Below, in pieces: positions 32,851 to 41,806 of a DNA stretch of 64,000 nucleotides. How positions within the stretch are numbered: the stretch's first letter is position 1; every line of letters begins with the position of its first letter. The notes beneath the pieces were generated by a model. That model was given only the letters and a program-made list of their open reading frames with translations, had not been told where the DNA came from and searched no databases. The position numbers were made by a program, and so were the translations under genes. The stretch is from Aldehydirespirator sp963667505 (GTDB lineage Bacteria > Actinomycetota > Acidimicrobiia > Acidimicrobiales > Aldehydirespiratoraceae), in assembly GCA_963667505.2 (NCBI GenBank), contig OY763490.2, forward strand, positions 248,001 through 312,000. Direction: 5' to 3'.

Positions 32851-34212
32851 ATGCCGAACGACGACTCAACGGCGGCAGGCGCCGGGTCGTCGGCAGGTGC
32901 CGGGCCGGGCGAAGGGTCGCCAGTGGGTGAGACCGCCGGGTCGTCGGCAGGTGCCGGGTCGGGCGTGGGGTCGCCAGGGGATGAGGCCGTTCGGATCGGC
33001 CCGCGGCTATGGGTGCTTCCCATCATCATCTTCCTGACCGCGGCCATGACCGTGGGCCAGATCACCATCCTGGGCAAGCAGGTGTTCGACATGACCGGCG
33101 AGCCGCTCGACCTCGGCCTGCTCGGCTTGGCGGAGTTCGTGCCCACCCTGTTGCTCGCACCCCTGAGCGGCGTGCTGTCGGACCGGTTCGACCGGCGTGC
33201 CATGTACGCCCTGGGGCTCATCGGCGAGGGGCTCGCGTCGGCGGGTCTGTACTTCTACGTGGCCTCCGACCCGACGTCGGTAGTGCCGATCTTCCTGCTG
33301 GTGATCGCCTTCGGCTGTGCACGGTCGGTGCTCAGCGCGGCCAGCCGGGTGATGCCGGTCGACCTGGCGCCGACCGGTCGGGTAGAGCGAATGGTGGCGG
33401 TGTGCATGTCGGGCTGGCAGGCCGGCTTCGTCGTCGGGCCGGTCGTGTTCGGCTTCGTCTTCGTGGCCGATGTGGCCGCGCCCTACCTGCTGGCTGCGGC
33501 CGCGTCCCTGGTTGCGGCCGCCCTCTTGACGGTCGTGCCCGCCAGTGGAGTGGCCCGCTCGTCGTCCGCTGACTCCGGTGTGCGGGCGGTGCTGGTCCAC
33601 GCAATGCAGGGGCTGCGCTTCATCCGCAGGAACCGGGTGGTGCTGGGCATCATCTCCCTCGATCTGTTCGCAGTCCTGTTCGGCGGGGCGGTGGCGCTGC
33701 TGCCCGCCATCGCCGAGGAACGTCTCGGAGTGGGGGCTGTCGGGCTGGGCTGGCTGCGAGCCGCGGTCGGCATCGGGGCTCTGGCGATGATGGCCGTCCT
33801 GGCCGTGCGGCCCCTGACCCGGCGCGTCGGCCCGACGCTGATGGCCGCGGTGGCGATGTTCGGCCTAGGGACGATCGCGCTCGGCCTCACCGGCTCCTAC
33901 GCGGTGGCGTTCATCGCGCTGCTGGTGCTGAGCGGCGCCGACTCGGTCAGCGTCTTCGTGCGCAGCACGCTCGTGCCGCTGGCGACCCCCGAGCACATGC
34001 GGGGCAGGGTGATGGCCGTCGAGTACACCTTCGTGGGGGCCTCCAACGAGCTCGGGGCGTTCGAGTCGGGTGTGGCCGGGGCGCTGCTCGGGGTGGCCGG
34101 GGCAGTGGTGTTCGGCGGGGTCGGCACACTGGCGGTGGTGGCCGCGTGGTGGATGCTGTTCCCGGAGCTGCGGGGCATCGACCGCTTCAATCAAGTGCGT
34201 CCCGACCCCTAG
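32851..34212 (+). CDS. Major facilitator superfamily transporter
   Basis: A 453-residue transporter with about 12 hydrophobic segments after a 45-residue soluble N-terminal tail. The loop between segments 2 and 3, G-V-L-S-D-R-F-D-R-R, is the MFS signature, and the topology resembles EntS/MFS_3 multidrug or siderophore exporters. The N-terminal tail consists of an exact-frame 18-residue duplication (A-G-S-S-A-G-A-G...). Substrate cannot be predicted. The gene is divergent from the helicase. Confidence 0.85.
   Translation: MPNDDSTAAGAGSSAGAGPGEGSPVGETAGSSAGAGSGVGSPGDEAVRIGPRLWVLPIIIFLTAAMTVGQITILGKQVFDMTGEPLDLGLLGLAEFVPTLLLAPLSGVLSDRFDRRAMYALGLIGEGLASAGLYFYVASDPTSVVPIFLLVIAFGCARSVLSAASRVMPVDLAPTGRVERMVAVCMSGWQAGFVVGPVVFGFVFVADVAAPYLLAAAASLVAAALLTVVPASGVARSSSADSGVRAVLVHAMQGLRFIRRNRVVLGIISLDLFAVLFGGAVALLPAIAEERLGVGAVGLGWLRAAVGIGALAMMAVLAVRPLTRRVGPTLMAAVAMFGLGTIALGLTGSYAVAFIALLVLSGADSVSVFVRSTLVPLATPEHMRGRVMAVEYTFVGASNELGAFESGVAGALLGVAGAVVFGGVGTLAVVAAWWMLFPELRGIDRFNQVRPDP
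32881..32988 (+). repeat. 54-bp in-frame tandem duplication in the MFS N-terminus
   Basis: GCCGGGTCGTCGGCAGGTGC begins at 32881 and again at 32935. The 54-bp unit encodes 18 residues twice, A-G-S-S-A-G-A-G-x-G-x-G-S-P-x-x-E-x. It lengthens only the cytoplasmic tail, so it is likely neutral. Confidence 0.9.
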
Positions 34213-34268
34213 CGCACCGTCGGCTTGAGAGTGCCCGACCGTGTGCGCCGGGACGGTGGCCGGCGAGG

Positions 34269-35093
34269 TCAGGCCAGGCCGGAGAAGTCGATCTGGTTGG
34301 TGGCGTACCAGGCGCTGAAGCCGTGGTCGGCGATCATGTTGTGGCCGTTCATGGCCGCGCTGGCGTTCGAGCCGAGCATCACCAGGGTGCGGGCGATGTC
34401 GGCCGGAGTCAGGATCCCGGCTGACTGGTCCACCATCCAGTCGATGATCTTCTCGGTCATGTGGCGGCGGAAGTCGTGCAGCAGGGGAGTGTCGATCACA
34501 CCGGGGCAGACGCTGTTGGTGCGCACGCCGTAGTCGAGGTAGCTGCGGCGCGAGCCGTGCATGGTCCATACCTGGGCCACTTCCTTGGAGAACTCGTAGG
34601 GCGACGGGTCGATCAGCTCCCCGTGCTCCGCGATCCAGGCCAGAGCCTCGTCCCAGCCTTCGACCGCGATCAACTCGGTGATCTCGGCCAGATGCTGGGG
34701 CCAGCGCTGGCCGGCCACCGACGCGGTGTTGACGATGGCGCCGCCCCGGTTCATGGTGGGCAGCAGGCCCTCGCTGAGACGCCGCAGACCGAGGTAGTTG
34801 ACCTTCAGCACGAAGTCCGAAGGATGGACTCCGGCCACCCCCGCGTTGTTGAACAGCACGTCCACCCCGGGGCCTATCGCCTCGCAGGCCGCGTCGATGG
34901 AGTCGGGGTCGCTGAGGTCGGCGGCCACGTAGGCGGTGGCCGGGCCGGTGGGCTCGTTGCGGTCGAGCACGATGAGTTCGGTGCAGCCCGCCTCGGCCAG
35001 CAGCTCGACCGCGGCTGCGCCCACCCCGCTGGCCCCGCCGGTGAGGACGACCTTCTTCCCCGCGTAGCTGAACAGGTTCGATGACTCGGACAT
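34269..35093 (-). CDS. Short-chain dehydrogenase, hydroxysteroid dehydrogenase-like
   Basis: A 274-residue SDR with TGGASGVG near residue 19, N-N-A-G and an active site Y-E-F-S-K near residue 168. About 35 extra residues (H-L-A-E-I-T-E-L-I-A-V-E-G-W-D-E) lie before the catalytic Tyr, as in the SDR at 27249. AAGGAG lies 6 bases before the ATG. It is followed on the same strand, upstream in transcription, by a cytochrome P450 45 bases away, so the two are probably co-transcribed and may act on one substrate. Confidence 0.85.
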   Translation of the reverse strand: MSESSNLFSYAGKKVVLTGGASGVGAAAVELLAEAGCTELIVLDRNEPTGPATAYVAADLSDPDSIDAACEAIGPGVDVLFNNAGVAGVHPSDFVLKVNYLGLRRLSEGLLPTMNRGGAIVNTASVAGQRWPQHLAEITELIAVEGWDEALAWIAEHGELIDPSPYEFSKEVAQVWTMHGSRRSYLDYGVRTNSVCPGVIDTPLLHDFRRHMTEKIIDWMVDQSAGILTPADIARTLVMLGSNASAAMNGHNMIADHGFSAWYATNQIDFSGLA

Positions 35094-35138
35094 GGCGGAC
35101 TCCTTGGCTCCTTGTGGGCTCGGTGGCTGGCGGCTGGC

Positions 35139-36353
35139 TCAGGCCGGGGTGAAGGCTAGATGAGCCTCGCGCAGGCCGTAGACGAAGGCGTTCGGCATCT
35201 CCACTTGGGGCGCGCCGTCGATGCGCTCGATGCGGGCCACCCGCTCCAGCAGCCGCACGAAGAAGACCAGGATCTCCAGCCGGGCCAGCGCTGCGCCGAG
35301 GCAGAAGTGGGTGCCGAAGCCGAAGGCGATGTGGTTGTTGGGGCTGCGGGCCACGTCGTAGGTCTCGGGATCGTCGAAGTGGCGGGGATCCCGGTTGGCC
35401 GCCGGGTACATCATCACCAGCTGGTCGCCCTTGCGGATCGTCTGGTCGTGCAGTTCGGTGTCGGCGGCGGCCGTACGGCACATGTTGTGGATGGGAGTGA
35501 CCCAGCGGATGAACTCCTCGACTGCCGTCTCGAGGTCGGCGCCTGCCTTCAGCCCGGCCCAGGCGTCGGGTCGGTCGGCCAGGTCCAGCAGCGTGCGGGC
35601 GATCACGGTGCGGGTGGTCTCGGCCCCGCCGTCGAGCACCAGCAGGCAGTCCGAGATGATCTGGTCCAGACCGAAGGGTGAACCGCCCACCAGCCCCTCG
35701 CCGTCGCTCTCGGCCTCGATCCAGCGGGACATCACGTCGCGGGCCGGGCAGCCCTGCCTCGCCTCGTAGAGCTCGGCGCAGGCCACTGCGAACTCCAGGA
35801 CCGCCTCGGCGCCTTCCTGGTTGCGATAGCGCGGGCCGCCGCCCAGGGCGATGCTGGCCTCGGACCAGTGCATGAGCTTGGGCCAGAGGTTGTCGTCGAA
35901 GCCGAGCAGGTGGCCGATCATCTTGGCGGGCAGGGGGGCGGCCAACTCGCCCACGATCTCGGCCCGACCCCGCTCGATCACCGGGTCGAGCAGTTCGTCG
36001 ACGGTCTCGGTGACGTGGCCTCGCCACTTCTGCACGGCCCGAGGGGTGAAGCGGCGCGACACCAGCGAGCGGCGGGCCTGGTGCAGCGGGTCGTCGTTGC
36101 CGATGATCGACTTGTCGGCTGGGATGTTGGGCCGGTAGCCGCCCTTGTCCCGCCCGGAGTTGATGAACATCCGCTTGTCCTTCTCGACGGCCACGATGTC
36201 GTCGTAGCGGGTGAGCACCCACAGTTCGTTGATGTCGTCCCAGTGGCAGGGCGAGTTCTCCCGCAGCCAGGCGTAGCGGGAGTACGGGTCGTTCACGTAG
36301 AAGTCGCCGTCGAGAATGTCGAGGGGCCGGGGATCGACGGGCGTGACGGTCAT
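35139..36353 (-). CDS. Cytochrome P450
   Basis: A 404-residue soluble bacterial P450. The I-helix G-G-A-E-T-T-R-T, the E-E-F-I-R (ExxR) motif and the heme loop F-G-F-G-T-H-F-C-L-G are all present, with the axial Cys near residue 352. N-terminal D-F-Y-V-N-D-P-Y-S-R-Y-A-W-L-R matches actinobacterial P450s related to the steroid/branched-lipid groups (CYP125/124/142 type), a resemblance only. The frame is open further upstream, but that extension is antisense to another gene; a start at 36365 is also possible. Confidence 0.9.
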   Translation of the reverse strand: MTVTPVDPRPLDILDGDFYVNDPYSRYAWLRENSPCHWDDINELWVLTRYDDIVAVEKDKRMFINSGRDKGGYRPNIPADKSIIGNDDPLHQARRSLVSRRFTPRAVQKWRGHVTETVDELLDPVIERGRAEIVGELAAPLPAKMIGHLLGFDDNLWPKLMHWSEASIALGGGPRYRNQEGAEAVLEFAVACAELYEARQGCPARDVMSRWIEAESDGEGLVGGSPFGLDQIISDCLLVLDGGAETTRTVIARTLLDLADRPDAWAGLKAGADLETAVEEFIRWVTPIHNMCRTAAADTELHDQTIRKGDQLVMMYPAANRDPRHFDDPETYDVARSPNNHIAFGFGTHFCLGAALARLEILVFFVRLLERVARIERIDGAPQVEMPNAFVYGLREAHLAFTPA

Positions 36354-36426
36354 GGCCCGGCTCATCCTAGGTGCATGGGCCGACGCGCACCGGCCCCTGT
36401 CGGCGGCGCGCCGACTCCGGCGGGGA

Positions 36427-36816
36427 TCAAGGGAACAGGCTGCGCAGCAGCCTCCACAACACCCATAGGCCGACCACGGCGAACGGGCCGGGGATGGCGA
36501 CGACCAGCACCCAGGTGCTGTAGCGCACCCAGGCCGGTCGGTCCGCGAAGCGCCGCTGGTGGAAGTGTGCGTCCATGCGCTCGGCCTCGTCGTCGGCGCG
36601 CGGGAGGCCGAGCAGGTCGGCCGCACGCTCCACCGCCTCCGCTCGGACCACCAGCACTGCGATGCGCTCGGTGACGTGGTGGGGCGCGACCTCAGTGGCG
36701 GGGTCCACCAGCACCGCCGCCTCGTAGCCTGCCTCCCTCAGCCGGGCGGCGGCCACGTCGGCCTCCCAGCGGGTGGAGTACTCGGCGATGGGAACCATGC
36801 CCGGAAGCGGCTTCAC
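36427..36816 (-). CDS. DUF2007-like small protein with C-terminal membrane helix
   Basis: About 129 residues. The first 75 (A-E-Y-S-T-R-W-E-A-D-V-A-A-A-R-L-R-E-A-G-Y-E-A) match the DUF2007/putative signal-transducing domain, which folds like an ACT-type ferredoxin unit. A basic segment and a hydrophobic helix near the end (W-V-L-V-V-A-I-P-G-P-F-A-V-V-G-L-W) place it at the membrane. Start could be GTG 36816, 36822 or ATG 36798. No function known. Confidence 0.68.
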   Translation of the reverse strand: MKPLPGMVPIAEYSTRWEADVAAARLREAGYEAAVLVDPATEVAPHHVTERIAVLVVRAEAVERAADLLGLPRADDEAERMDAHFHQRRFADRPAWVRYSTWVLVVAIPGPFAVVGLWVLWRLLRSLFP

Positions 36817-36916
36817 CCCCACATCGTGCCCGCCCCGGCTTCGGTTGCCGTGCCTTCCGCCGGTGTGGCACCGGCGCGGCGTGGTCGGACACGGCTTCGC
36901 GCCCCAGTCCGGGCGG

Positions 36917-36922
36917 TAGCGT
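36917..36922 (+). promoter_or_regulatory. Candidate -10 box of the ABC exporter operon
   Basis: TAGCGT ends 7 bases before the ATG at 36930. It favours that ATG over the GTG at 36921, which overlaps the box. Confidence 0.5.
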
Positions 36923-36929
36923 GCCGTCG

Positions 36930-37976
36930 ATGAGTCGGGCCGTTGAGGTGGTCGACCTCGTGAAGGACTACGGCACGGTCCGGGCCGTGGACGGAGTGTC
37001 GTTCGAGGTGGGGCGGGGCGAAGTGTTCGCCCTGCTGGGGCCCAACGGCGCGGGCAAGTCCACCATCGTGGAGATTCTCGAGGGGCATCGCAGCCGGACC
37101 TCCGGCACGGTACGGGTGCTCGACACCGACCCCGGTGCCGCCGGCGCGTCGTTCCGCGACCGGATCGGCATCGTGCTCCAGGAGTCCGGCATCGACCCGG
37201 AGTTGACGGTGCGTGAGGCGATCGACTTCTACCGGCTCTCGTACTCCCGCCGCCGTCCCACCGACGAGGTGATCGAACTGGTGGAGCTCGCCGACAAGGC
37301 CAGCGCCCGGGTCTCAACCCTGTCGGGCGGACAGCAGCGCCGCATCGACCTGGCGCTCGGGCTGGTCGGCGACCCGGAGGTGGTCTTCCTGGACGAGCCC
37401 ACCTCAGGCTTCGACCCCGCGGCCCGTCGACGGGGTTGGGAGTTGGTCGAGCGGCTCGTGTCGCAGCAACGCGCCGTGCTGCTCACCACCCACTACCTGG
37501 ACGAGGCCGAGCACCTGGCCGATCGTGTGGCCGTGCTGTCGAGGGGCCGGATTGTGGCCGAGGGCACGCCCGACGAGCTGAGGGCCGCGGCCGGGTCGAC
37601 CCTGATCCGTTTCGCGGTGCCGGCTGTCGCCGAGCCGGCGATCGGGCTGCTGGCGCCGGTTGCGGGCAGCGTCGTCGGACGAGGCCGCCAGGTTGAGATC
37701 ACCACAGACACGCCCACCGCCGACTTGGCCCATCTAGCTGGCTGGGCCTCGGAGCGGGGGGTCGAACTGGAGGGACTGACCGTCTCGACGCCGTCGTTGG
37801 AGGACGTGTACCTGAGCCTCGTGGCCGACGAGCCAGATGAAGCGGGTGTCGACTCGGGCATGGCGGACGACTCGGGCATGGCGGACGACTCGGGCAACGA
37901 GAACAACGAGGATGACGCCGACGACGCGGATGACCCGGGCGTGGCGCACACGAAGGGCCGCGGCGGCGAGCGATGA
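36930..37976 (+). CDS. ABC-2 type exporter ATPase
   Basis: A 348-residue ATPase with Walker A G-P-N-G-A-G-K-S near residue 37, Q-loop V-L-Q-E, signature L-S-G-G-Q-Q-R-R, Walker B V-V-F-L-D-E-P and switch H in T-T-H-Y-L-D-E-A. This is the drug/lipid exporter (DrrA/NatA) type. The C-terminus is an acidic tail with an 18-bp (six-residue D-S-G-M-A-D) tandem repeat at 37851-37896 followed by D/E/N-rich residues, unusual for the family. It overlaps the permease gene by ATGA. Confidence 0.9.
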   Translation: MSRAVEVVDLVKDYGTVRAVDGVSFEVGRGEVFALLGPNGAGKSTIVEILEGHRSRTSGTVRVLDTDPGAAGASFRDRIGIVLQESGIDPELTVREAIDFYRLSYSRRRPTDEVIELVELADKASARVSTLSGGQQRRIDLALGLVGDPEVVFLDEPTSGFDPAARRRGWELVERLVSQQRAVLLTTHYLDEAEHLADRVAVLSRGRIVAEGTPDELRAAAGSTLIRFAVPAVAEPAIGLLAPVAGSVVGRGRQVEITTDTPTADLAHLAGWASERGVELEGLTVSTPSLEDVYLSLVADEPDEAGVDSGMADDSGMADDSGNENNEDDADDADDPGVAHTKGRGGER

Positions 37977-38806
37977 CGTCGGTCCGCCTGCTGTGGCGCT
38001 GCATCCGCAGCCAGAACCGGATCTTCTGGCGCACTCCCATCGCGGCTTTCTTCACCCTGGTGTTCCCGATCCTGATGCTGGTGCTGTTCACCGCCATCTT
38101 CGGCAACGACGCCTTCGACACCGTCTACGGACGGGTCACCAGCAGCCAGTTCTACACGCCCGGCCTGGCCGTGTTCGCGGCGGCCTCCTCCACCTACACC
38201 GGCATCGGCATCAACCAGGCCAGCCGGCGCGAGCTCGGCATACTCAAGCGGGTGCGGGGCACGCCGCTGCCGCCCTCGGTCTACCTGGGCGGCGTCGTGC
38301 TGTCGGCGGTGTGGATCGCCGCTCTGGGCGTGGCCGCGATGGTCGTCCTCGGCGTGACCGCCTACGACGTCAACATCGAGGCGGCCAAGGTGCCGGCCAT
38401 GCTGCTCACCTTCGTGGTCGGCTCGGCGACATTCGCCGCGCTCGGTCTGGCTCTCGCCTCGGTGGCCCACTCGGTGTCGGTGGCCGCGCCGGTCGCCAAC
38501 GCGACCCTCCTGCCGGTCGCCTTCATCTCCGACATCTTCGTCCCCCTCGGCAGCGATCCGCCGAGGCTGCTGGAGATCGCAGGCGACGTGTTCCCGCTCA
38601 AGCAGTTCGGACTGGCCTTCGGCGAGTCCATGAACCCCTTCTCCGAGGCCCCGGCCATCGAATGGCACCGTCTCGGCGTGCTGGTGCTCTGGATGGCCGT
38701 GGGCGCGGCGGTGGCAGCTTGGCGCTTCAGGTGGGCGCCGCCCGTGCCCTCCGGTCGAGCGTCCCGCGGCCGCACCCGACCGGTTTCCCGTAGCATCGAC
38801 GGATGA
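37973..38806 (+). CDS. ABC-2 type exporter permease
   Basis: A 277-residue membrane protein with six hydrophobic segments. The F-W-R-T-P-I-A-A-F-F-T-L-V-F-P region and the E-L-G-I-L-K-R-V-R-G-T-P loop are the ABC-2 signatures of the DrrB/NodJ type. With the upstream ATPase it forms an exporter of unknown substrate. The stop overlaps the next gene by ATGA. Confidence 0.9.
   Translation: MTSVRLLWRCIRSQNRIFWRTPIAAFFTLVFPILMLVLFTAIFGNDAFDTVYGRVTSSQFYTPGLAVFAAASSTYTGIGINQASRRELGILKRVRGTPLPPSVYLGGVVLSAVWIAALGVAAMVVLGVTAYDVNIEAAKVPAMLLTFVVGSATFAALGLALASVAHSVSVAAPVANATLLPVAFISDIFVPLGSDPPRLLEIAGDVFPLKQFGLAFGESMNPFSEAPAIEWHRLGVLVLWMAVGAAVAAWRFRWAPPVPSGRASRGRTRPVSRSIDG
38791..38796 (+). promoter_or_regulatory. 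Candidate internal -10 box before the alpha/beta hydrolase
   Basis: TAGCAT ends 6 bases before the ATG at 38803, inside the end of the permease gene. It could give the hydrolase its own leaderless transcript in addition to operon read-through. Confidence 0.4.
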
Positions 38807-39702
38807 TCCGCTACGACGAGTTCGGGCTGTTCGCCGAGAACGCGGCCGAGCACGGGATCGAGTGGTCGGGCCCGCCCGAAGTGCGCCGGGAGTCGGTGGC
38901 CATGCCGTCGGGTCTGCGGCTGTCGGCGCTGGTTTGGGGCGACGCCGAGCCCGAGGTGGTGCTGATCCACGGAGGCGCACAGAACGCCCACACCTGGGAC
39001 ACGGTGGCGCTGGCCCTGGGTCGGCCGTTGGTAGCGGTGGACCTGCCCGGGCACGGACGGTCCGACCACCGGCCCGCCCACAACTACGGACCGGCTTCGA
39101 TGGCCGACGACGTGGCGGTCGCCGTCGAGGCGCTCGCGCCCCGGACCGAGGCCGTGGTGGGCATGTCGCTGGGTGGCCTCACCGCCATCTGCCTGGCCGC
39201 CGACCACCCGCATCTGGTGCGCCGCCTCGGGGTGGTGGACGTGACCCCGGGCACCGACCACAAGAAGGCCGAGCCGATCATCGCCTTCGTCGAGGGGCCC
39301 GAGGACTTCGACAGCTTCGAGGCGATCCTGGCCCGCACCGTCGAGCACAACCCCACCCGCAGCGAGTCGTCGCTGCGGCGGGGCGTGCTGCACAACGCCC
39401 ACGAGACGCCCGACGGACGTTGGACCTGGAACTACGACCGGATGCGGGACTGGAAGCTGGACGGTGGCAGTGCCGAACCGGCGTTCGAGGGCCTGTGGGA
39501 GAAGGTGTCGCAGATAGTCGCCCCGACCGCGCTGTGGCAGGGCGGCGCCTGGAGCGTGGTGGACGACGCCGACGTGGCCGAGTGGATGCGCCGCCGACCG
39601 GGCACGGTCCATGCCGTGGTGGACGGCGCCGGCCACTCCATCCAGGGCGACCAGCCGCTGGAGCTGGTGGCTCTGATCGAGGAGCTGCTGGCCCGGTCAT
39701 GA
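38803..39702 (+). CDS. Alpha/beta-fold hydrolase
   Basis: A 299-residue hydrolase. The oxyanion H-G-G-A near residue 57, nucleophile elbow G-M-S-L-G-G near residue 123 and the catalytic His in G-A-G-H-S near residue 280 are in order, giving the Ser-Asp-His triad. V-D-L-P-G-H-G-R-S-D is also typical. The first 25 residues resemble other actinobacterial alpha/beta hydrolases. Substrate unknown; esters or C-C bonds are possible. A perfect hairpin follows the stop at once. Confidence 0.85.
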   Translation: MIRYDEFGLFAENAAEHGIEWSGPPEVRRESVAMPSGLRLSALVWGDAEPEVVLIHGGAQNAHTWDTVALALGRPLVAVDLPGHGRSDHRPAHNYGPASMADDVAVAVEALAPRTEAVVGMSLGGLTAICLAADHPHLVRRLGVVDVTPGTDHKKAEPIIAFVEGPEDFDSFEAILARTVEHNPTRSESSLRRGVLHNAHETPDGRWTWNYDRMRDWKLDGGSAEPAFEGLWEKVSQIVAPTALWQGGAWSVVDDADVAEWMRRRPGTVHAVVDGAGHSIQGDQPLELVALIEELLARS

Positions 39703-39704
39703 CT

Positions 39705-39753
39705 GAAATTGACTTAGTTTTCGCCACATAATGTAGAAAACTAAGTCAATTTC
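39705..39753. terminator. Perfect 18-bp AT-rich hairpin between convergent genes
   Basis: GAAATTGACTTAGTTTTC (39705-39722) and its exact reverse complement (39736-39753) flank a 13-base loop. It starts 2 bases after the hydrolase stop and ends 5 bases before the Nudix stop on the other strand. The arms have about 28% GC in a DNA of about two-thirds GC. A bidirectional terminator is the simplest reading. A remnant of a small inverted-repeat element is also possible. Confidence 0.85.
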
Positions 39754-39758
39754 GCCCG

Positions 39759-40538
39759 CTAGCCGGGATCGGGGCAGCCGGACTCGTCGAACCGGTAGCC
39801 GCTGGGGGTCATCTCCAGGCGGTGACGCGGTCCGGGTACCGACGGATCTGCGGTCTCGTAGCCCGCGTCCCCGTGCCACATCGAGACCGGTCCCTGCACG
39901 CCGTTGCCGATGCGGGTCTCGTAGCTGCGCGGCGTGCGCCTGCTCAGGCCCTGCAAGGCGTCGGCCACGGTGTCGAAGGCGCTGACGGTGTGCAGCGTCA
40001 CCCATGTGGGGGCGATCAGCTCGATCTCGCCGGCGTCCCGGCGCCGCATCGCCTCCGTGGGGGTCATCCACTCGTGGTTCACGATCTCGCCGTCGTCGAT
40101 GGCCACCTCGGCGGTGGAGGCCTCGGCTGCGAAGAACCAGGTGGCGAAGCGCTTGGGTGCGATGGGAGGCGGGATCCAGAACGAGAAGTGCACGAGGCTC
40201 GCCGGGTCGAGGGCGACCGCGGCCTCTTCGCGGGCCTCGCGGGCCGCGGCGTTACGGGCGGCGGTGATCAGGTCGCCGGAGCTGTCGTGGTCGTCGTCGT
40301 CGATGCGTCCGCCGGGGAAGACCCACATCCCGCCGAAGGCGACCCGGGAGTTCTTGTGCAGCATGAGCGACTCCATGCCGTCGGAGCCGTCGCGCAGCAC
40401 CACCACGGTGGCGGCCGGGATGGCGGGCGACTCGCCGTCGCGCTCGAACTGCTTGCGCCACTCGTCGAAGAGCAGCAACTCTCGCCGGTAAGCCGCCCGA
40501 GTCCCGTAGTCGACCGCGCCTGCGGCCTTGTCGTTCAT
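39759..40538 (-). CDS. Nudix hydrolase
   Basis: A 259-residue protein of the NUDT19-like type. The Nudix box is degenerate but recognisable: G-D-L-I-T-A-A-R-N-A-A-A-R-E-A-R-E-E-A-A-V, with the REAREE core that binds the metal near residue 100. W-V-F-P-G-G-R-I precedes it. Related enzymes hydrolyse CoA esters or nucleoside diphosphates, and a CoA role would fit the CoA-transferase upstream. The C-terminal 70 residues look like a second, non-catalytic domain. Confidence 0.83.
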   Translation of the reverse strand: MNDKAAGAVDYGTRAAYRRELLLFDEWRKQFERDGESPAIPAATVVVLRDGSDGMESLMLHKNSRVAFGGMWVFPGGRIDDDDHDSSGDLITAARNAAAREAREEAAVALDPASLVHFSFWIPPPIAPKRFATWFFAAEASTAEVAIDDGEIVNHEWMTPTEAMRRRDAGEIELIAPTWVTLHTVSAFDTVADALQGLSRRTPRSYETRIGNGVQGPVSMWHGDAGYETADPSVPGPRHRLEMTPSGYRFDESGCPDPG

Positions 40539-40575
40539 GTAGTTGCTTCGTCCGTGCGGCCTGCGGGGCGGTTCG

Positions 40576-41766
40576 TCACCTGATGATGCCGTCGGCTCTG
40601 AGCTGCTCGATCCGGTCTTCCCAGCCCAGCTCGGCGAGTACTTCGTCGGTGTGCTGGCCGTGTGTGGGCGCCGACGGGCTATGCAGCTCCGTCCGTGTCT
40701 TGGAGAATCGGGTCGGGGGCCGGGGCTGGCGGACCCTGCCCATCAGCGGGTGGTCGTGCTCGACGAAGATCCGGTTGTGCACGACCTGGGCGTCCGACAC
40801 CAAGTCCTCCACGTCCAGAACCACCCCGAAGGGCACCTCCCAGCGATCCAAGGCCTCCACCGCCTGATCGAGGGGCATCTTGGCGGCCGCCGCGTGGACG
40901 GCGCGGAACACGGCGCTGGCCTGCTCACGGTTCTGCTGGCGGTCGCTCATCGTCGCGACCCGGGGATCCGACGAGTCCACGCCGACGGCGCGGGCCATGC
41001 CGTGGAACTCCGAGTCGGTCACCGCGGCCACCACGGCATGGCCGTTTGCGAAGGCGATGGCCCGCTGGCGAGCGGAGAACGACTGCGGAAGGTGTCGCTG
41101 CTCGTTGTCGAGGGCCACCTCGTGAGCGGCGGCGTCCACGAACAGGAACGACACCGAGGCGTCGAGCATCGCCAAGTCCAGATGCTGTCCGCCCGCGCCG
41201 CGCTCACGGGCGAACAGGGCCGCGGTGACGGCCTGGCAGGCGGTGTACGCGGTGACCTTGTCCGCGGCGGCCTGGCGCAAGAAGCGCGGGCTGTCGTCGC
41301 TGGGTGCCGTCTGGCTGGCCACCATGCCCGACTGGGCCTGGATCACCGAGTCGTACACCCGGCGGTGCGTGTAGGGGCCGTCGGGCCCGAAACCCGACAG
41401 CGACGCGTAGACGATGTCGGGGTTGCGCTCGGCCACGGTGCCGTAGTCCAAGCCGAGGCGCTGCATGACGCCGGGACGCATGTTCTGCACGAACACATCG
41501 GCCTCGCCGGCCAAGTCGAGCACGATGTCGCGGCCGCGCGGGTCGGCGCAGTTCAGCGCAACGGAGCGCTTGCCCCGGTTGCACATCTGGAACAGCGTCG
41601 AGATTCCGCCCGAGCCCACGCCCACGTAACGGCCTTGGTCTCCGTCGGCGGGCGGTTCCACCTTGATCGCCTCGGCGCCCTGGTCCACGAGCATGGCCAC
41701 CGCCAGCGGCCCGGTCACCGCGGCGCACATCTCGACGATGCGCACTCCGTGCATGGGGCCGGGCAT
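40576..41766 (-). CDS. Class III (CaiB/BaiF) CoA-transferase or alpha-methylacyl-CoA racemase-like enzyme
   Basis: A 396-residue class III CoA-transferase-fold protein. The catalytic Asp lies in L-A-M-L-D-A-S-V near residue 187. R-G-K-R-S-V-A-L-N, N-M-R-P-G-V and the S-G-F-G-P-D-G-P-Y motif are all family features. Enzymes of this fold either move CoA between acids or racemise 2-methyl-acyl-CoA, the latter used in steroid side-chain degradation. The short interdomain insertion of racemases is not decisive by eye. Confidence 0.88.
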   Translation of the reverse strand: MPGPMHGVRIVEMCAAVTGPLAVAMLVDQGAEAIKVEPPADGDQGRYVGVGSGGISTLFQMCNRGKRSVALNCADPRGRDIVLDLAGEADVFVQNMRPGVMQRLGLDYGTVAERNPDIVYASLSGFGPDGPYTHRRVYDSVIQAQSGMVASQTAPSDDSPRFLRQAAADKVTAYTACQAVTAALFARERGAGGQHLDLAMLDASVSFLFVDAAAHEVALDNEQRHLPQSFSARQRAIAFANGHAVVAAVTDSEFHGMARAVGVDSSDPRVATMSDRQQNREQASAVFRAVHAAAAKMPLDQAVEALDRWEVPFGVVLDVEDLVSDAQVVHNRIFVEHDHPLMGRVRQPRPPTRFSKTRTELHSPSAPTHGQHTDEVLAELGWEDRIEQLRADGIIR

Positions 41767-41806
41767 GGTGTGCCGGGTCCTCGGGGCGGCCGCGGTGCTC
41801 GGCGCC

